Assembly: GCA_024403675.1 (NCBI GenBank)
Contig: JAKSRH010000005.1
Span: 31,395 to 95,394 of the forward strand
Direction: 5' to 3'
DNA length: 64,000 bases
Source of the DNA: Saccharofermentans sp.
GTDB lineage: Bacteria; Bacillota; Clostridia; Saccharofermentanales; Saccharofermentanaceae
In this document: positions 1 through 9,194 of the stretch, in pieces
How positions within the stretch are numbered: the stretch's first letter is position 1
Layout of the letters: each line of letters starts with the position of its first letter
The notes under the pieces: model-generated
The model's input: only the letters and a program-made list of their open reading frames with translations
Told to the model about the DNA's origin: nothing
Database searches by the model: none
Made by a program: the position numbers and the translations under genes

Positions 1-334
1 TTGCTCCAAGATTATCTGCTACAGAAACCAAAGTAAAAACATCTGATTTAACACTATATTTATGACCATGAGTCAACATGCATACTATTCCACCAGGAAG
101 CGTAATGGTCAGAAAATCGCGAAGATTTCTGCCATATGCATAATCGCAATTACCTCTTACAAGGTAAAGCTTGGCACCTGTCTCATTTACCAAGTCCTGC
201 AAAACGGAAGGTTCCAGTTCTGTATCTCCAGCAATAAGTACGCCATCAAGACCATCCATAGATGCTTCTTTAAGAGCGTACTTAAAATTTTCTATTTGAC
301 CATGTATGTCAGAGCAAACTAAATATCTATTCAT
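1..334 (-). CDS. Metallophosphoesterase, YfcE/MJ0936 type (3' part outside window)
   Basis: Reading leftwards from an ATG at 334, the 111 visible codons begin MNRYLVCSDIHGQIEN and contain the calcineurin-like phosphoesterase motifs in order: SDIHG near residue 8, AGDTE near 41, RGNCD near 66 and THGH near 92. These residues bind two metal ions in YfcE/MJ0936-type phosphodiesterases. The natural substrate of this group is rarely known. The frame is open to the window edge, so the last part of the protein is missing. It starts 29 bases after the stop of the YccF gene on the same strand, with a GGAG about 13 bases ahead of the ATG, so the two may be co-transcribed. Confidence 0.85.
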   Translation of the reverse strand, partial: MNRYLVCSDIHGQIENFKYALKEASMDGLDGVLIAGDTELEPSVLQDLVNETGAKLYLVRGNCDYAYGRNLRDFLTITLPGGIVCMLTHGHKYSVKSDVFTLVSVADNLGA

Positions 335-363
335 AGATATTATTGTACTCCGAACATCAAGAT

Positions 364-723
364 TTATTCAATCGTTGCTCCAAAAGGAAGTAATGCTAAC
401 TGAGCAATCTTAAAGAACTGAATACCAAATGGAATACCAACAATAGTAGAGCAAAGAACAAGGCCAATAACAGCGCTAACTACAGCTACTGGAACACCTG
501 TTACCACAATCCAAATAATATTTAATAAAAGGCTTGCAAAAGAGGTTCCTACCTTTACTTCTCTACCAAAAGGACAAAGAGTAAGTACTCCAAACTTAAA
601 GCACTGAATACCTACTGGAATTCCAATGATAGATGCGCACCAAAGAAGACCAAATACAAACCAAAGTATACCTACAACTAGACCTCCACAAAGAAGCCAT
701 ACTATATTTCCGAGAAAACGCAT
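364..723 (-). CDS. YccF domain inner membrane protein
   Basis: A 119-residue protein with two similar halves. Each half has a hydrophobic helix followed by an Ile-Gly-Ile-Pro/Val-Gly-Ile-Pro turn and a GIQ(C/F)FK segment (residues about 34-44 and 93-104), which is the internally repeated pattern of the YccF (DUF307) family. Members are small polytopic membrane proteins of unknown biochemical role. The start is well supported by AAAGGAGG eight bases upstream of the ATG. Length matches the family. Confidence 0.85.
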   Translation of the reverse strand: MRFLGNIVWLLCGGLVVGILWFVFGLLWCASIIGIPVGIQCFKFGVLTLCPFGREVKVGTSFASLLLNIIWIVVTGVPVAVVSAVIGLVLCSTIVGIPFGIQFFKIAQLALLPFGATIE

Positions 724-822
724 AATGTATTCCTCCTTTGAAAATCTTACCCTTATTCAATTTGAATTATAGTCCCCTACCATGGCTCACATTTAGCCAA
801 TATAGATAATTACAACAAAGTT

Positions 823-856
823 AAAGAGGCTTTCCAACGTACTAGAAAACCTCTTT
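823..856 (-). terminator. Hairpin downstream of the 186-residue unknown gene
   Basis: AAAGAGG at 823-829 pairs with CCTCTTT at 850-856. The stem extends to 12 bp with one mismatch and has a 10-base loop. It lies 75 bases past the stop codon at 932. The T-run after it on the minus strand is weak, so this is a tentative intrinsic terminator. Confidence 0.45.
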
Positions 857-931
857 GGGTGGGAGAGACCTTTATTATAGGAGAAATATAAAGGACTTAA
901 TTAATATATGTTTTAGCGCTATGCCTTACGC

Positions 932-1492
932 TCAAGCTAATAAAACTCTGTCAAGCTTATTGGAGTTAAGTGAACCAATCTTCTTATCAAAAGAAACACC
1001 TGTCACCTTACGCTCTACTTCACGCTTTTCAGAAACTACTTTCAATGTCTCGTTATAAAACTTATGTGTCTCAACAGCTTCTTCTTCACTATCGAACATG
1101 TTGATAAAGAGATCACCGTTTGTAAGATAATAATCAATATTGGAATCAAGACTATTGTCTGGATATGTGTAGTGCCATTCACCATTATTCCAGCAAATGA
1201 ACATGTCATTAAAACATCTACCGATTCTCTTATAGTCCCAAGAAAGTCTAATCTGTCCCTTATAACCTACAGAGTAAGAAAACTCTGCTGTCTTACCATT
1301 ATTAAACTGAACCTTAATTCTAGGCACATAGTAGAATGGTCCCTTGCAGATAGATACTAACTTTACTACGCAAACATCCTGACTACAGGAGTTGTCTACA
1401 CGACTCTTATTGTATTTGTGGTAAATAGTAATGTACTTACCAACATTTGCGGAAAGACTGTCTGCAGCCTGATCTTCGTAATTAATATACAT
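932..1492 (-). CDS. Hypothetical protein, 186 residues
   Basis: I do not recognise a family. The ATG at 1492 is preceded by AGGAGG at good distance, and hairpins lie on both sides, so it appears to be a single-gene unit. The protein is soluble-looking, rich in Asn, Tyr and Lys, with an aromatic middle part (residues about 50-110) suggesting a beta-rich fold. The last 50 residues are charged and probably helical. There is no signal peptide or membrane segment. No function is assigned. Confidence 0.7.
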   Translation of the reverse strand: MYINYEDQAADSLSANVGKYITIYHKYNKSRVDNSCSQDVCVVKLVSICKGPFYYVPRIKVQFNNGKTAEFSYSVGYKGQIRLSWDYKRIGRCFNDMFICWNNGEWHYTYPDNSLDSNIDYYLTNGDLFINMFDSEEEAVETHKFYNETLKVVSEKREVERKVTGVSFDKKIGSLNSNKLDRVLLA

Positions 1493-1638
1493 GTGTATCT
1501 CCTCCTATATTCGTGATATTCATATGGGCAAAAATTAAGATGTCGTTATTCTAGCACGATTGTGAAGGGAATGTGAACAAATTTGTACACATTTTGCTTA
1601 TTTTTGTCAAATTTTCAGCAAAATTACGTTTTCTCCAC

Positions 1639-1669
1639 AAAAAACGCCCCAAATGAAAATCATTTGGGG
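1639..1669 (-). terminator. Intrinsic terminator of glgB
   Basis: A perfect 10-bp stem, CCCCAAATGA at 1647-1656 with TCATTTGGGG at 1660-1669, has a three-base loop and is followed on the minus strand by CGTTTTTT. It lies about 105 bases past the glgB stop. Confidence 0.85.
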
Positions 1670-1773
1670 ATGGTAAAGACACACTTTGTGCTATCATTTT
1701 GCAAAAATAAAGCATTTGCAGAAAAATAATAGCAATATTGTAAATTACGTCAACTTTGTGTATTTTTGAACGA

Positions 1774-3555
1774 TTAATTAACAACCTTCATTAGACAAGA
1801 CGCATATGCTGGCAAGTCTATGTGAAAATATCCGTCAACAGCTTCATAAACTGTCTCGCACTCCTTTGTAGTACCTCCGAACCTCTCCCAATCAGAATTA
1901 AGGATTACTTTTACTTTTTGCGCACCATCACAAGGAATCACATATTCCTGGCCGAACTCACGGAAATTAAAAGCAGCCATCACACGACTAGAGTGACCAT
2001 TACGAGCAATAGCATAAAGGCACTTACTTTCACTATGGCAGTCAAGCCACTTAAATCCATCGTTCTCGTAGTCCATTTTCCAGAAAGCATCATACTTCTG
2101 GTAGCACTTATTAAGCTCAGCCATATATGCTAGGAAGGAATCGTGATTAGGATACTTAAGAAGAAGCCAGTCCTGCTCCTTTTCCTCATCCCACTCACGA
2201 AGCTGTCCAAATTCACTTCCCATAAAAAGAAGCTTCTTGCCAGGATGCATCATCATGTACATATAAAGGGAACGACCCTGATGGAACTTGCCCTCATATA
2301 AACCGCACATACGTTGCAGGATTGTAGCCTTACCGTGCACCACCTCATCATGCGACAAAGGGAGAAGATACTTTTCGTTATAAAAATACATCATGGAAAA
2401 TGTTAGTTTATGGTAACGCTGTACCCTTTCCTCTGGTGTAGACTGAAAAAATTCCAAAGTGTCATGCATCCAACCTAAATCCCACTTATAGTCAAAGCCA
2501 AGACCACCATACTCCACTGGTACGGTTACTTTAGGATAGTTAGTAGAATCCTCCGCGATAAGCATTACTCCTGGGTGACTACACTTTATGCCGTGGTTAA
2601 GCCCTTTAATAAAATCTACTGCACACTTATTTACGCCACGCTTCTCGTCACCCTGCCAATAAATAAGACGACTTACCGCATCCATACGAATACCATCGAA
2701 ATGGTATTCACTAAGCCAATAATTAACAGAAGACTGAAGGAAACTTCTAACCTCTCCCTTGCTATGCATGAAGTTGCAACTACCCCATTCGCTATACTGA
2801 ATGTCTAATGATGGATGCTCATAAAGTGCTGCACCGTCGTAGTAATGGAGAGCATATTCATCCACAGCAAAATGCGCAGGGACAAAATCAAGAATTACAC
2901 CTATTTCATTACTATGGAACATATCGATTGCTTTCTTAAGATCAACTGCTGTGCCATAACGAGAAGTAGGTGCGAAATATCCAGTATTCTGATAACCCCA
3001 GCTATTGTCACAAGGATACTCACAAAGAGGCATAAACTCCACGTAGTTATAACCTTTATCTTTAAGGTATGGAATAATGAGCTCTGCAAACTCCACATAG
3101 TTATACCAACTATCAGGTTCATCCTCAGGCTTACGCCAGGAACCCACATGGCACTCATATATATTGAGAGACTTATTCATCATGTTAGAGCGCTTACTCA
3201 TCCATTTGGCATCACCAAAAACATAATCTATATCTCTTACAATAGACTTGTGATAAGGACGAAGTTCCATGCCAAAACCATATGGGTCAGAGTGATCCAC
3301 ATAACCTCCAAAATGGTTATGAATTCTATACTCATATTTATCTCCTGGCTTAACGTCCTGGAGAATGGTCTCGTAGAACTTTCCATCAAGAGTAGGTGTC
3401 ATGGTAATAGCCGTATCATGTATAAGAAGATCTACATGGTGTGCTCGTGGTGCATAGGTTCTGAAATAGCATGTCGTCTTATCTTCAGAAAAATGCGCAC
3501 CAAGATATGTATGGGCATCAAAAAGCTGTCCTGTATAAAATCCGTATAGATCCAT
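1774..3555 (-). CDS. glgB: 1,4-alpha-glucan branching enzyme
   Basis: Makes alpha-1,6 branches in glycogen by cutting an alpha-1,4 chain and transferring it; cytoplasmic, GH13. The 593 residues begin with an N-terminal beta-sandwich module (about 1-110), then the barrel with all conserved GH13 regions: DFVPAHF at 223, GIRMDAV with nucleophile Asp292, IAEDS with acid/base Glu335, and SHDE with transition-state Asp403, followed by a C-terminal beta domain. It is shorter than the E. coli enzyme (728) because it lacks the extra N1 segment, as in many Firmicutes. The ATG at 3555 follows a GAGGAGAG purine run. No other glg genes are in the window; the gene stands alone, with its own terminator. Confidence 0.95.
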   Translation of the reverse strand: MDLYGFYTGQLFDAHTYLGAHFSEDKTTCYFRTYAPRAHHVDLLIHDTAITMTPTLDGKFYETILQDVKPGDKYEYRIHNHFGGYVDHSDPYGFGMELRPYHKSIVRDIDYVFGDAKWMSKRSNMMNKSLNIYECHVGSWRKPEDEPDSWYNYVEFAELIIPYLKDKGYNYVEFMPLCEYPCDNSWGYQNTGYFAPTSRYGTAVDLKKAIDMFHSNEIGVILDFVPAHFAVDEYALHYYDGAALYEHPSLDIQYSEWGSCNFMHSKGEVRSFLQSSVNYWLSEYHFDGIRMDAVSRLIYWQGDEKRGVNKCAVDFIKGLNHGIKCSHPGVMLIAEDSTNYPKVTVPVEYGGLGFDYKWDLGWMHDTLEFFQSTPEERVQRYHKLTFSMMYFYNEKYLLPLSHDEVVHGKATILQRMCGLYEGKFHQGRSLYMYMMMHPGKKLLFMGSEFGQLREWDEEKEQDWLLLKYPNHDSFLAYMAELNKCYQKYDAFWKMDYENDGFKWLDCHSESKCLYAIARNGHSSRVMAAFNFREFGQEYVIPCDGAQKVKVILNSDWERFGGTTKECETVYEAVDGYFHIDLPAYASCLMKVVN

Positions 3556-3679
3556 ATAGCCTCTCTCCTCTTTCTATTTGACTATCGTCTATTAATTATC
3601 TATATTCAATCTATACTGGTTTGATGGAAATTTGAATTTGCATTTTTCTTCATTTGTAAAATAATGTACAATTAGCTGA

Positions 3680-3699
3680 AATAGTATATTTTTACTATT
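3680..3699. promoter_or_regulatory. Candidate operator of the adjacent TetR-type repressor
   Basis: AATAGTA at 3680-3686 and TACTATT at 3693-3699 form a perfect inverted repeat with a 6-bp centre, ending five bases before the GGAGGG ribosome binding site of the TetR-type gene. Position and symmetry fit autorepression by a dimeric TetR-family protein. This is inference from location. Confidence 0.5.
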
Positions 3700-3718
3700 G
3701 AATTGGAGGGTAACATAT

Positions 3719-4246
3719 ATGGATTTACGCGAGAAAAAAACTCGTCGCAGCATTTATAATGCTTTTTTAAAAATACGCGCGACTAAGCCTCTCGAGAAGA
3801 TTACAATCAAAGAGTTAGCTGAAGAAGCAGAGATTAGTAAAGCAACTTTCTATCTCCACTACAAAGATGTTTATGATTTATCTGATGCACTTCAGGCAGA
3901 AGCCATTAGTAAGATTATCGAGAACATTGAAGATCCTGAAAGTATGACAGAGAATCCAGAGAGGGTGTTTGTTTCTCTTAGTAATAGTTTTCAGGCTAAT
4001 CAGGGACTCGTAGATATTCTCTTCTCATCTTCACAGAAGTCTAAGCTTCCTCTTCTTGTAGAGCAGGCTATTATCGAGAAAGTATTTGCTGTTCATCCTG
4101 AGTACAAGGATGATCTCGCTATCACAACTAAACTCAGCTTCATGATCATGGGATGTTTTTACGCTTATCTTAATAACAGAAACTCATATAACGATACTAT
4201 TGTTATCGAGACTATAAGCGACAGTCTTAAGAAACTTTCACTGTGA
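3719..4246 (+). CDS. TetR/AcrR family transcriptional regulator
   Basis: A 175-residue TetR-type repressor. The N-terminal 50 residues hold the helix-turn-helix, with KITIKELAEEAEISKATFYLHY as the recognition region written here in part (about 28-50). The remainder is an all-helical ligand/dimer domain without recognisable specificity. I choose the ATG at 3719 because GGAGGG at 3705-3710 lies eight bases ahead; an upstream in-frame TTG at 3698 overlaps this site and is unlikely. A metallo-hydrolase gene starts 13 bases after its stop, so the pair is probably one operon that the regulator controls. Confidence 0.88.
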   Translation: MDLREKKTRRSIYNAFLKIRATKPLEKITIKELAEEAEISKATFYLHYKDVYDLSDALQAEAISKIIENIEDPESMTENPERVFVSLSNSFQANQGLVDILFSSSQKSKLPLLVEQAIIEKVFAVHPEYKDDLAITTKLSFMIMGCFYAYLNNRNSYNDTIVIETISDSLKKLSL

Positions 4247-4259
4247 TATAATTCCTAGC

Positions 4260-5195
4260 ATGTTTATTAATAGTATTAAAGAGCCACTTAAGTATAAAGG
4301 ATTAACTATTTATAACGTCTCCCCTGTAAGAGGTGGCGATAGTTTTCTTTTTATCTTTGAAGATGGCACAAGTTTCATTTATGATTCTGGCTTTGGATTT
4401 AGTAGCGACAAGTTATACGAGAACATAAAGGCTGTTCTTGGTGACAAAAACCTCGACTACATTCTCCTATCCCACTCCCACTATGACCATGCTCTAGGAA
4501 GTGCTTGTCTTACGGTAAAGTATCCAAAAGTTAAGGTTGTAGCCTTTTCCTATGCGGCAAAAATCCTCGAAAAAGAATCTGCGCGAAATGTAATGCGCCG
4601 CCTTAACAAGGATGCTGCTGCAATTCACGGAGTAACAGAATTTAATGACTACGTTGATTATCTTCACGCCGATATTAAAGTGGAAGACAATGACATATTA
4701 GACATGAATGGCCACAAAGTTCAGATCATTTCTCTTCCTGGTCATACCAAAGACTGCGTAGCTTTCTATCTTATGGACGAGAAACTTCTTCTTGGTACTG
4801 AGACTCTTGGTATGTACGTCGCTGACGGCCTCGTAATGCCATCCTTCCTCGTGGGATACCATATGTCCCTAGAATCTATAGACAAGGTCAGAAAGATGGT
4901 ATATAACGCCTCTGGAGAGCGTGCTATCGAAGCATATTTTATTCCTCACTGGGGTCTTATCGAAGGTAACGATGTTGATACCTTCCTTGAAGAGTCTATA
5001 AAGGGTCATAACCTTGGTAGAGATTTAATTGTAAATGCTCATAAAGAAGGCAAATCCCACGAAGAGATTTTTGCCATTTTCCAGGAGATGTATTACACAC
5101 CAAAGGTAACTGAAGTTTACCCTTTCCCTGCTTTTGTAGAGAACACTAACATTCAGATTCCAATGATACTTCGAGAAGAAGGACTTATAGAATAA
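4260..5195 (+). CDS. Metallo-beta-lactamase fold hydrolase
   Basis: The 311-residue protein carries the MBL metal site: HSHYDH at residues 72-77 (HxHxDH), His163 in LPGHTKD, Glu182 where an Asp usually bridges the metals, and His231 near the C-terminal half. The C-terminal 80 residues look helical. The family includes hydrolases of many thioesters, lactones and phosphoesters, and the substrate cannot be read from sequence. It follows the TetR gene by 13 bases without a clear ribosome binding site, which suggests translational coupling. Asp replaced by Glu at the bridging position is a mild oddity. Confidence 0.85.
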   Translation: MFINSIKEPLKYKGLTIYNVSPVRGGDSFLFIFEDGTSFIYDSGFGFSSDKLYENIKAVLGDKNLDYILLSHSHYDHALGSACLTVKYPKVKVVAFSYAAKILEKESARNVMRRLNKDAAAIHGVTEFNDYVDYLHADIKVEDNDILDMNGHKVQIISLPGHTKDCVAFYLMDEKLLLGTETLGMYVADGLVMPSFLVGYHMSLESIDKVRKMVYNASGERAIEAYFIPHWGLIEGNDVDTFLEESIKGHNLGRDLIVNAHKEGKSHEEIFAIFQEMYYTPKVTEVYPFPAFVENTNIQIPMILREEGLIE

Positions 5196-5227
5196 TAGAA
5201 CTTCTTAACTTATTACAAACAAAAACA

Positions 5228-5257
5228 AAACCCTCGTAGCAATAACTACGAGGGTTT
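5228..5257. terminator. Bidirectional intrinsic terminator
   Basis: AAACCCTCGTAG at 5228-5239 pairs perfectly with CTACGAGGGTTT at 5246-5257 over a 6-base loop. It sits between two converging genes and is T-rich on both sides (ATCTTTTG on plus, TGTTTTTG on minus). Confidence 0.9.
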
Positions 5258-5281
5258 ATCTTTTGTACTTTTAAAACCAAA

Positions 5282-6556
5282 TTATCTGTAGATAATCTCT
5301 TCTCTCTTAGGTCCTGTGGAAACGATAGAGATATGAACACCAATCTCCTTCTCGATGAACTCTACGTACTCCTGAGCCTCCTTAGGGAGCTTAGCGAAGT
5401 CTGTCTCGCCACGTACATCGCACTTCCAACCTGGGAGCTTAACGAACACTGGCTTAGCCTTCTCGAGATCCATTGGATTAGGGAAGTCCTTAGTAACCTC
5501 ACCATCAATCTCATATCCTACGCATACTGGAATCTCATCGAGGTAACCGAGGCAGTCGATATTTGTAATAGCAACCTCTGTGGAACCCTGAACAAGACAA
5601 CCATATCTTGTAGCAACTGCATCGAACCAACCTACTCTTCTTGGACGACCTGTAGTAGCACCGTACTCACCCTTATCGCCGCCTCTCTTACGAAGCTCCT
5701 CAGCCTCAGCCTCGTCGAGGATCTCAGATACGAATGCACCTGCACCTACTGCAGAGGAATAAGCCTTAGTAACTGTTACGATATCCTTAATCTCATATGG
5801 TGGAATACCTGCACCAATTGCACCGTAACCAGCAAGTGTAGAAGAAGAAGTTACCATTGGGTAGATACCGTGGTCAGGATCCTTCATGGAACCGAGCTGA
5901 CCCTCGAGGAGAATCTTCTTACCAGCCTTAAGAGCATCACGGATTACAACGCCTGTGTTAGTAACATATGGCTTAATCTGCTGACCGAGTGCATATACTT
6001 CCTCAGTAAGAGCATCTACATCAAGTGCTTCCTTGTGATAGAGGTTAACGATGAGAGCATTCTTAATCTCGAGTACACGAGCAAGCTTCTCACGGAGATG
6101 ATCCTTGTCAAAGAGCTCTGTAATCTGGAGACCAATCTTAGCGAACTTATCAGAATAGAAAGGAGCAATACCGGACTTTGTAGAACCGAAAGCCTTACCA
6201 CCAAGTCTCTCTTCCTCAAGCTGATCAAAGAGTACGTGATATGGCATAATTACCTGAACTCTATCAGATACGAGAATCTGTGGGTTAAGTCCCTTCTCCT
6301 TAATGTCATTAAGCTCTGTAATGAACTTCTGAATATCAAAAGCAACACCGTTACCAATGATATTTACGATATTCTCATGGCACACACCGGATGGCATGAG
6401 ATGCAAAGCAAATCTACCATGCTCATTAATAATTGTATGTCCTGCATTAGCTCCGCCCTGAAAACGGATAACCATATCAGATTCATTTGCGAGAAGGTCT
6501 GTAATCTTACCCTTACCTTCGTCACCCCAGTTTGCACCAACGATAGCCTTAACCAT
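5282..6556 (-). CDS. purA: Adenylosuccinate synthetase
   Basis: Catalyses GTP-dependent joining of aspartate to IMP, the first committed step to AMP. The 424 residues show the family signatures: GDEGKGK (11-17) as the phosphate loop, the catalytic His in NAGHT (about 40), the GTTxRGIGP-equivalent region written here as FGSTKSGIAP, and the C-terminal SVG/GTK-type guanine-contact segment. Length is normal. The ATG at 6556 follows GGAGG by six bases. It has its own strong promoter and shares a bidirectional terminator with the convergent hydrolase gene. Confidence 0.96.
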   Translation of the reverse strand: MVKAIVGANWGDEGKGKITDLLANESDMVIRFQGGANAGHTIINEHGRFALHLMPSGVCHENIVNIIGNGVAFDIQKFITELNDIKEKGLNPQILVSDRVQVIMPYHVLFDQLEEERLGGKAFGSTKSGIAPFYSDKFAKIGLQITELFDKDHLREKLARVLEIKNALIVNLYHKEALDVDALTEEVYALGQQIKPYVTNTGVVIRDALKAGKKILLEGQLGSMKDPDHGIYPMVTSSSTLAGYGAIGAGIPPYEIKDIVTVTKAYSSAVGAGAFVSEILDEAEAEELRKRGGDKGEYGATTGRPRRVGWFDAVATRYGCLVQGSTEVAITNIDCLGYLDEIPVCVGYEIDGEVTKDFPNPMDLEKAKPVFVKLPGWKCDVRGETDFAKLPKEAQEYVEFIEKEIGVHISIVSTGPKREEIIYR

Positions 6557-6621
6557 GTTATACCTCCAGACTTACGCATGACCATAAATGTGTATTCTAG
6601 AGCAGGCCATACGCCGTGGTT

Positions 6622-6650
6622 ATTATAATAAATTCTTTAGCGAATTACAA
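6622..6650 (-). promoter_or_regulatory. Sigma-A type promoter of purA
   Basis: On the minus strand, TTGTAA (6645-6650) and TATAAT (6622-6627) are separated by exactly 17 bases, near the SigA consensus. The predicted start leaves a leader of about 60 bases before the purA ATG; I see no purine riboswitch in it. Confidence 0.75.
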
Positions 6651-6662
6651 TTTCTAATCCAC

Positions 6663-7628
6663 TTAATTTTCAGGATTATTATCTTCAGTTCTCTCGCTAA
6701 TTATGTATCTTGGTCTTGCCTTTACTTCCATATAAATCTTGCCAATATACATACCAATAACACCAATACTAATAAGCTGGATGCCTCCGAGGAAACACAC
6801 GATACATGTCATACTTGCCCAACCAGCTACAGTATGGCCCATAAGTTGAGTAATAAAAGCCCAAATCATAAGAACAAAACTAATTAATGACACAATAACG
6901 CCAAAAACAGTAATCATATTAAGTGGCTTAACACTTAAACTGGTGATACCGTCAAAGGCAAGGTAAAACATCTTCGAAAGTGGGTAGTGAGTATCTCCCG
7001 CAAGTCTTTCGTTACGCTTGTAATAAACGTTTGCACTCTTAAATCCAACAAGTGGTACAAGTCCTCTAAGGAAGAGATTAACTTCTTTAAACTCAGAAAA
7101 AGCATTTAACGCTCTTGTCGACATAAGTCTATAATCTGCATGGTTTTCTACAACCTCGCCCCCCAATGCATTAATAAGCTTGTAGAACATAACTGCTGTA
7201 TTACGCTTAAAGAAAGTATCTGTATCGCGGTTGTCTCTTACACCATAAACCACATCCGCGCCGTTCATATACTCATCTACCATCTGTTCCATGACCTTAA
7301 CATCATCCTGTCCATCACAGTCAATGGAAATGGTAATATCACATTTGTCTTTTGCTTCCATAAGTCCAGCAAGTACCGCATTTTGGTGGCCACGATTTCT
7401 ACTCTGACTAATGCCGATAAAATGAGAATCCTTCTTAGCAAGATCACATATTATTTCCCATGTTTTATCCTTGCTACCATCATTTACAAAAAGCACCTTA
7501 CTATCATTTGTAATCTTATTCTTTGAAATCAAAAGAGTAAGCTCTTCTAAGAAAATCTCCTGGGAAATTGGAAGAACTTTTTCCTCGTTGTAACAAGGAA
7601 TAACAATATATAACGTAGGTGTTTTCAT
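6663..7628 (-). CDS. Glycosyltransferase family 2, membrane-anchored (DPM1/GtrB/YkcC type)
   Basis: A 321-residue GT-A enzyme with PCYNEE near residue 12, NDGSKD near 53, DCDGQDD near 96 as the DXD-type metal site, and two C-terminal membrane helices (about 228-255 and 265-290). This is the architecture of polyprenyl-phosphate sugar synthases such as GtrB or YkcC, which load a sugar on undecaprenyl phosphate at the inner face of the membrane. The ATG at 7628 has GGAGG just ahead; a TTG 12 bases upstream overlaps that site. It follows the polytopic membrane protein by 18 bases, which could use the lipid-linked sugar as donor (inference). Confidence 0.88.
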   Translation of the reverse strand: MKTPTLYIVIPCYNEEKVLPISQEIFLEELTLLISKNKITNDSKVLFVNDGSKDKTWEIICDLAKKDSHFIGISQSRNRGHQNAVLAGLMEAKDKCDITISIDCDGQDDVKVMEQMVDEYMNGADVVYGVRDNRDTDTFFKRNTAVMFYKLINALGGEVVENHADYRLMSTRALNAFSEFKEVNLFLRGLVPLVGFKSANVYYKRNERLAGDTHYPLSKMFYLAFDGITSLSVKPLNMITVFGVIVSLISFVLMIWAFITQLMGHTVAGWASMTCIVCFLGGIQLISIGVIGMYIGKIYMEVKARPRYIISERTEDNNPEN

Positions 7629-7646
7629 ATATGCCTCCAAGACTTA

Positions 7647-9167
7647 TCAATCATATACGCACTCAAATACTGACCACCTCAAGGTAATATTTGGATCATA
7701 AGAAGAAGTACAGTAATTATCGTATACAAGTTTATATCTGCCAGACTCAATCATATCATTAATAACTGCCTCATCGGTAGTATTCGGAAAAGATTCTATT
7801 ACAAATGCATCTGGTGAATATTTATCATAAAAAGCATCTGCCTGATCAATGTTCTCCAGAACCAAATGGCCTTCAAAATAATCCTGGCCAGAATACTGTG
7901 GCAAGTAAAGATCTACTCTGTTATCGATATGAACCTTAACATCATAAAAAGCAAGCCAAGTACCTGTGTCGAAGTTATTAAAAATCGTCTCGTAACCCTT
8001 ATCCTTAATAACATCTACAACCCCCTCGTCATAAGCTGCAAGACTACTAATATCTGACATGGTATTTGTAGGGAAATATGTTGTCCAAGAAGTAAATGTG
8101 GTAAAGATTGCAAAACCAGCACAAAAAGCAGCGATGATGTAATTGGACATATCCGTAAAATCAAAAATATCCTTGTTAATATGGAACAAATTTGAATTAA
8201 GCCAATTGATAAGTGCCTGCACTTCTTCTGCCCCGAGAATAAGTACTACCAATGCTACATAATTCATAAAACGGCAGTGCTTACAGGAAAGAATAATGAA
8301 CATGCAAAGAAAACAAAGTCTTAGAATAGTATTTTTATCAAACTTACGAAGTCTGTCATCAACGGCGAATCCAATAAATATCAAGAGAATAATAACCATC
8401 TCCACCATAGTAAATACCTTTGGTGTCCACTCCTGGTTAAAACTCCATATGTACTTACTTCCTTCACCTGTCATCTTAATAGGATAAATCCACGCATCAA
8501 TACCAATAGGATTAAGAAGAGATGCCACAAAACCCGCACTCAAAGCACAAAGATAATAAACACCTGTTTTATAGTTTTTGAAAAGGAATTCCATTACGGT
8601 AAATACTACAAACACTGCAAACATAATAGGCATCATGCCACCATGGAACCATGACGCGCAGAAAGCAACAACTACGAAAGTAATACCTTTTACCTTATTA
8701 CTCTTGTTGCTAAACATAGTAATAAGAAGAACTGTTAGTGCCAGCTGAGAAAAAAGATTTGGTCTAGCATTGTAGTTAGGAAAAGACAAAAATCTAGCTG
8801 CACATGCAGTAATAATAATTATAAGTGGATGTACCTTTTTGGAATTAAATTTAAAGGCAAGACCAGCGATTGTGTAATTAATAATCGCAGCTACACCTAT
8901 AACACCAATTACACCCAAAAGCTTATAGGCAATACCTACTAAATAATACCAACCTACTTCATGCTTTATCCAGTTAAGGCCCTCATGCCAACTATAACGC
9001 TCCAATGGAATAAACGTATGATATGTAAAGCAGTCCATACCTGTCTTTATTTGAATCATTGTATCTTCCACGTAGTGGTAAATGTGATTCATATAAAAGA
9101 ATGGACAATATATAACCAAAACTGCACAGATAAGAAGAATGGTTTTGGAACTTAATTTCTTTGGCAT
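7647..9167 (-). CDS. Polytopic membrane protein, GT-C glycosyltransferase-like
   Basis: The 506 residues contain about ten to eleven hydrophobic helices, then a roughly 120-residue soluble C-terminal part. That part carries FNNFDTGTW followed by HIDNRVDLY, a pattern I know from membrane proteins that resemble GT-C transferases (the 'FNDYxxGG...FIDGRxDLY' type). An Asp-Glu-type acidic loop follows the first helix, as in GT-C enzymes. It is directly upstream of a lipid-sugar synthase, which supports a role in transferring a sugar from a polyprenyl-phosphate donor to a surface acceptor. Family assignment is moderate; the acceptor is unknown. Confidence 0.65.
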   Translation of the reverse strand: MPKKLSSKTILLICAVLVIYCPFFYMNHIYHYVEDTMIQIKTGMDCFTYHTFIPLERYSWHEGLNWIKHEVGWYYLVGIAYKLLGVIGVIGVAAIINYTIAGLAFKFNSKKVHPLIIIITACAARFLSFPNYNARPNLFSQLALTVLLITMFSNKSNKVKGITFVVVAFCASWFHGGMMPIMFAVFVVFTVMEFLFKNYKTGVYYLCALSAGFVASLLNPIGIDAWIYPIKMTGEGSKYIWSFNQEWTPKVFTMVEMVIILLIFIGFAVDDRLRKFDKNTILRLCFLCMFIILSCKHCRFMNYVALVVLILGAEEVQALINWLNSNLFHINKDIFDFTDMSNYIIAAFCAGFAIFTTFTSWTTYFPTNTMSDISSLAAYDEGVVDVIKDKGYETIFNNFDTGTWLAFYDVKVHIDNRVDLYLPQYSGQDYFEGHLVLENIDQADAFYDKYSPDAFVIESFPNTTDEAVINDMIESGRYKLVYDNYCTSSYDPNITLRWSVFECVYD

Positions 9168-9194
9168 TCTACAAATATCCCCTCAAATTTATTC

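Noticed and set aside
1551..1784. Minus-strand frame of 77 codons downstream of glgB
   Set aside because: Overlaps the glgB stop and runs through its terminator hairpin; no ribosome binding site.
2815..3549. Open frame of 244 codons on the plus strand across glgB
   Set aside because: Antisense shadow of glgB; no ribosome binding site or protein-like composition.
5333..6628. Open frame of 431 codons on the plus strand across purA
   Set aside because: It lies entirely over purA in antisense; the product is rich in Leu, Thr and Cys with no fold. It is an effect of codon bias.
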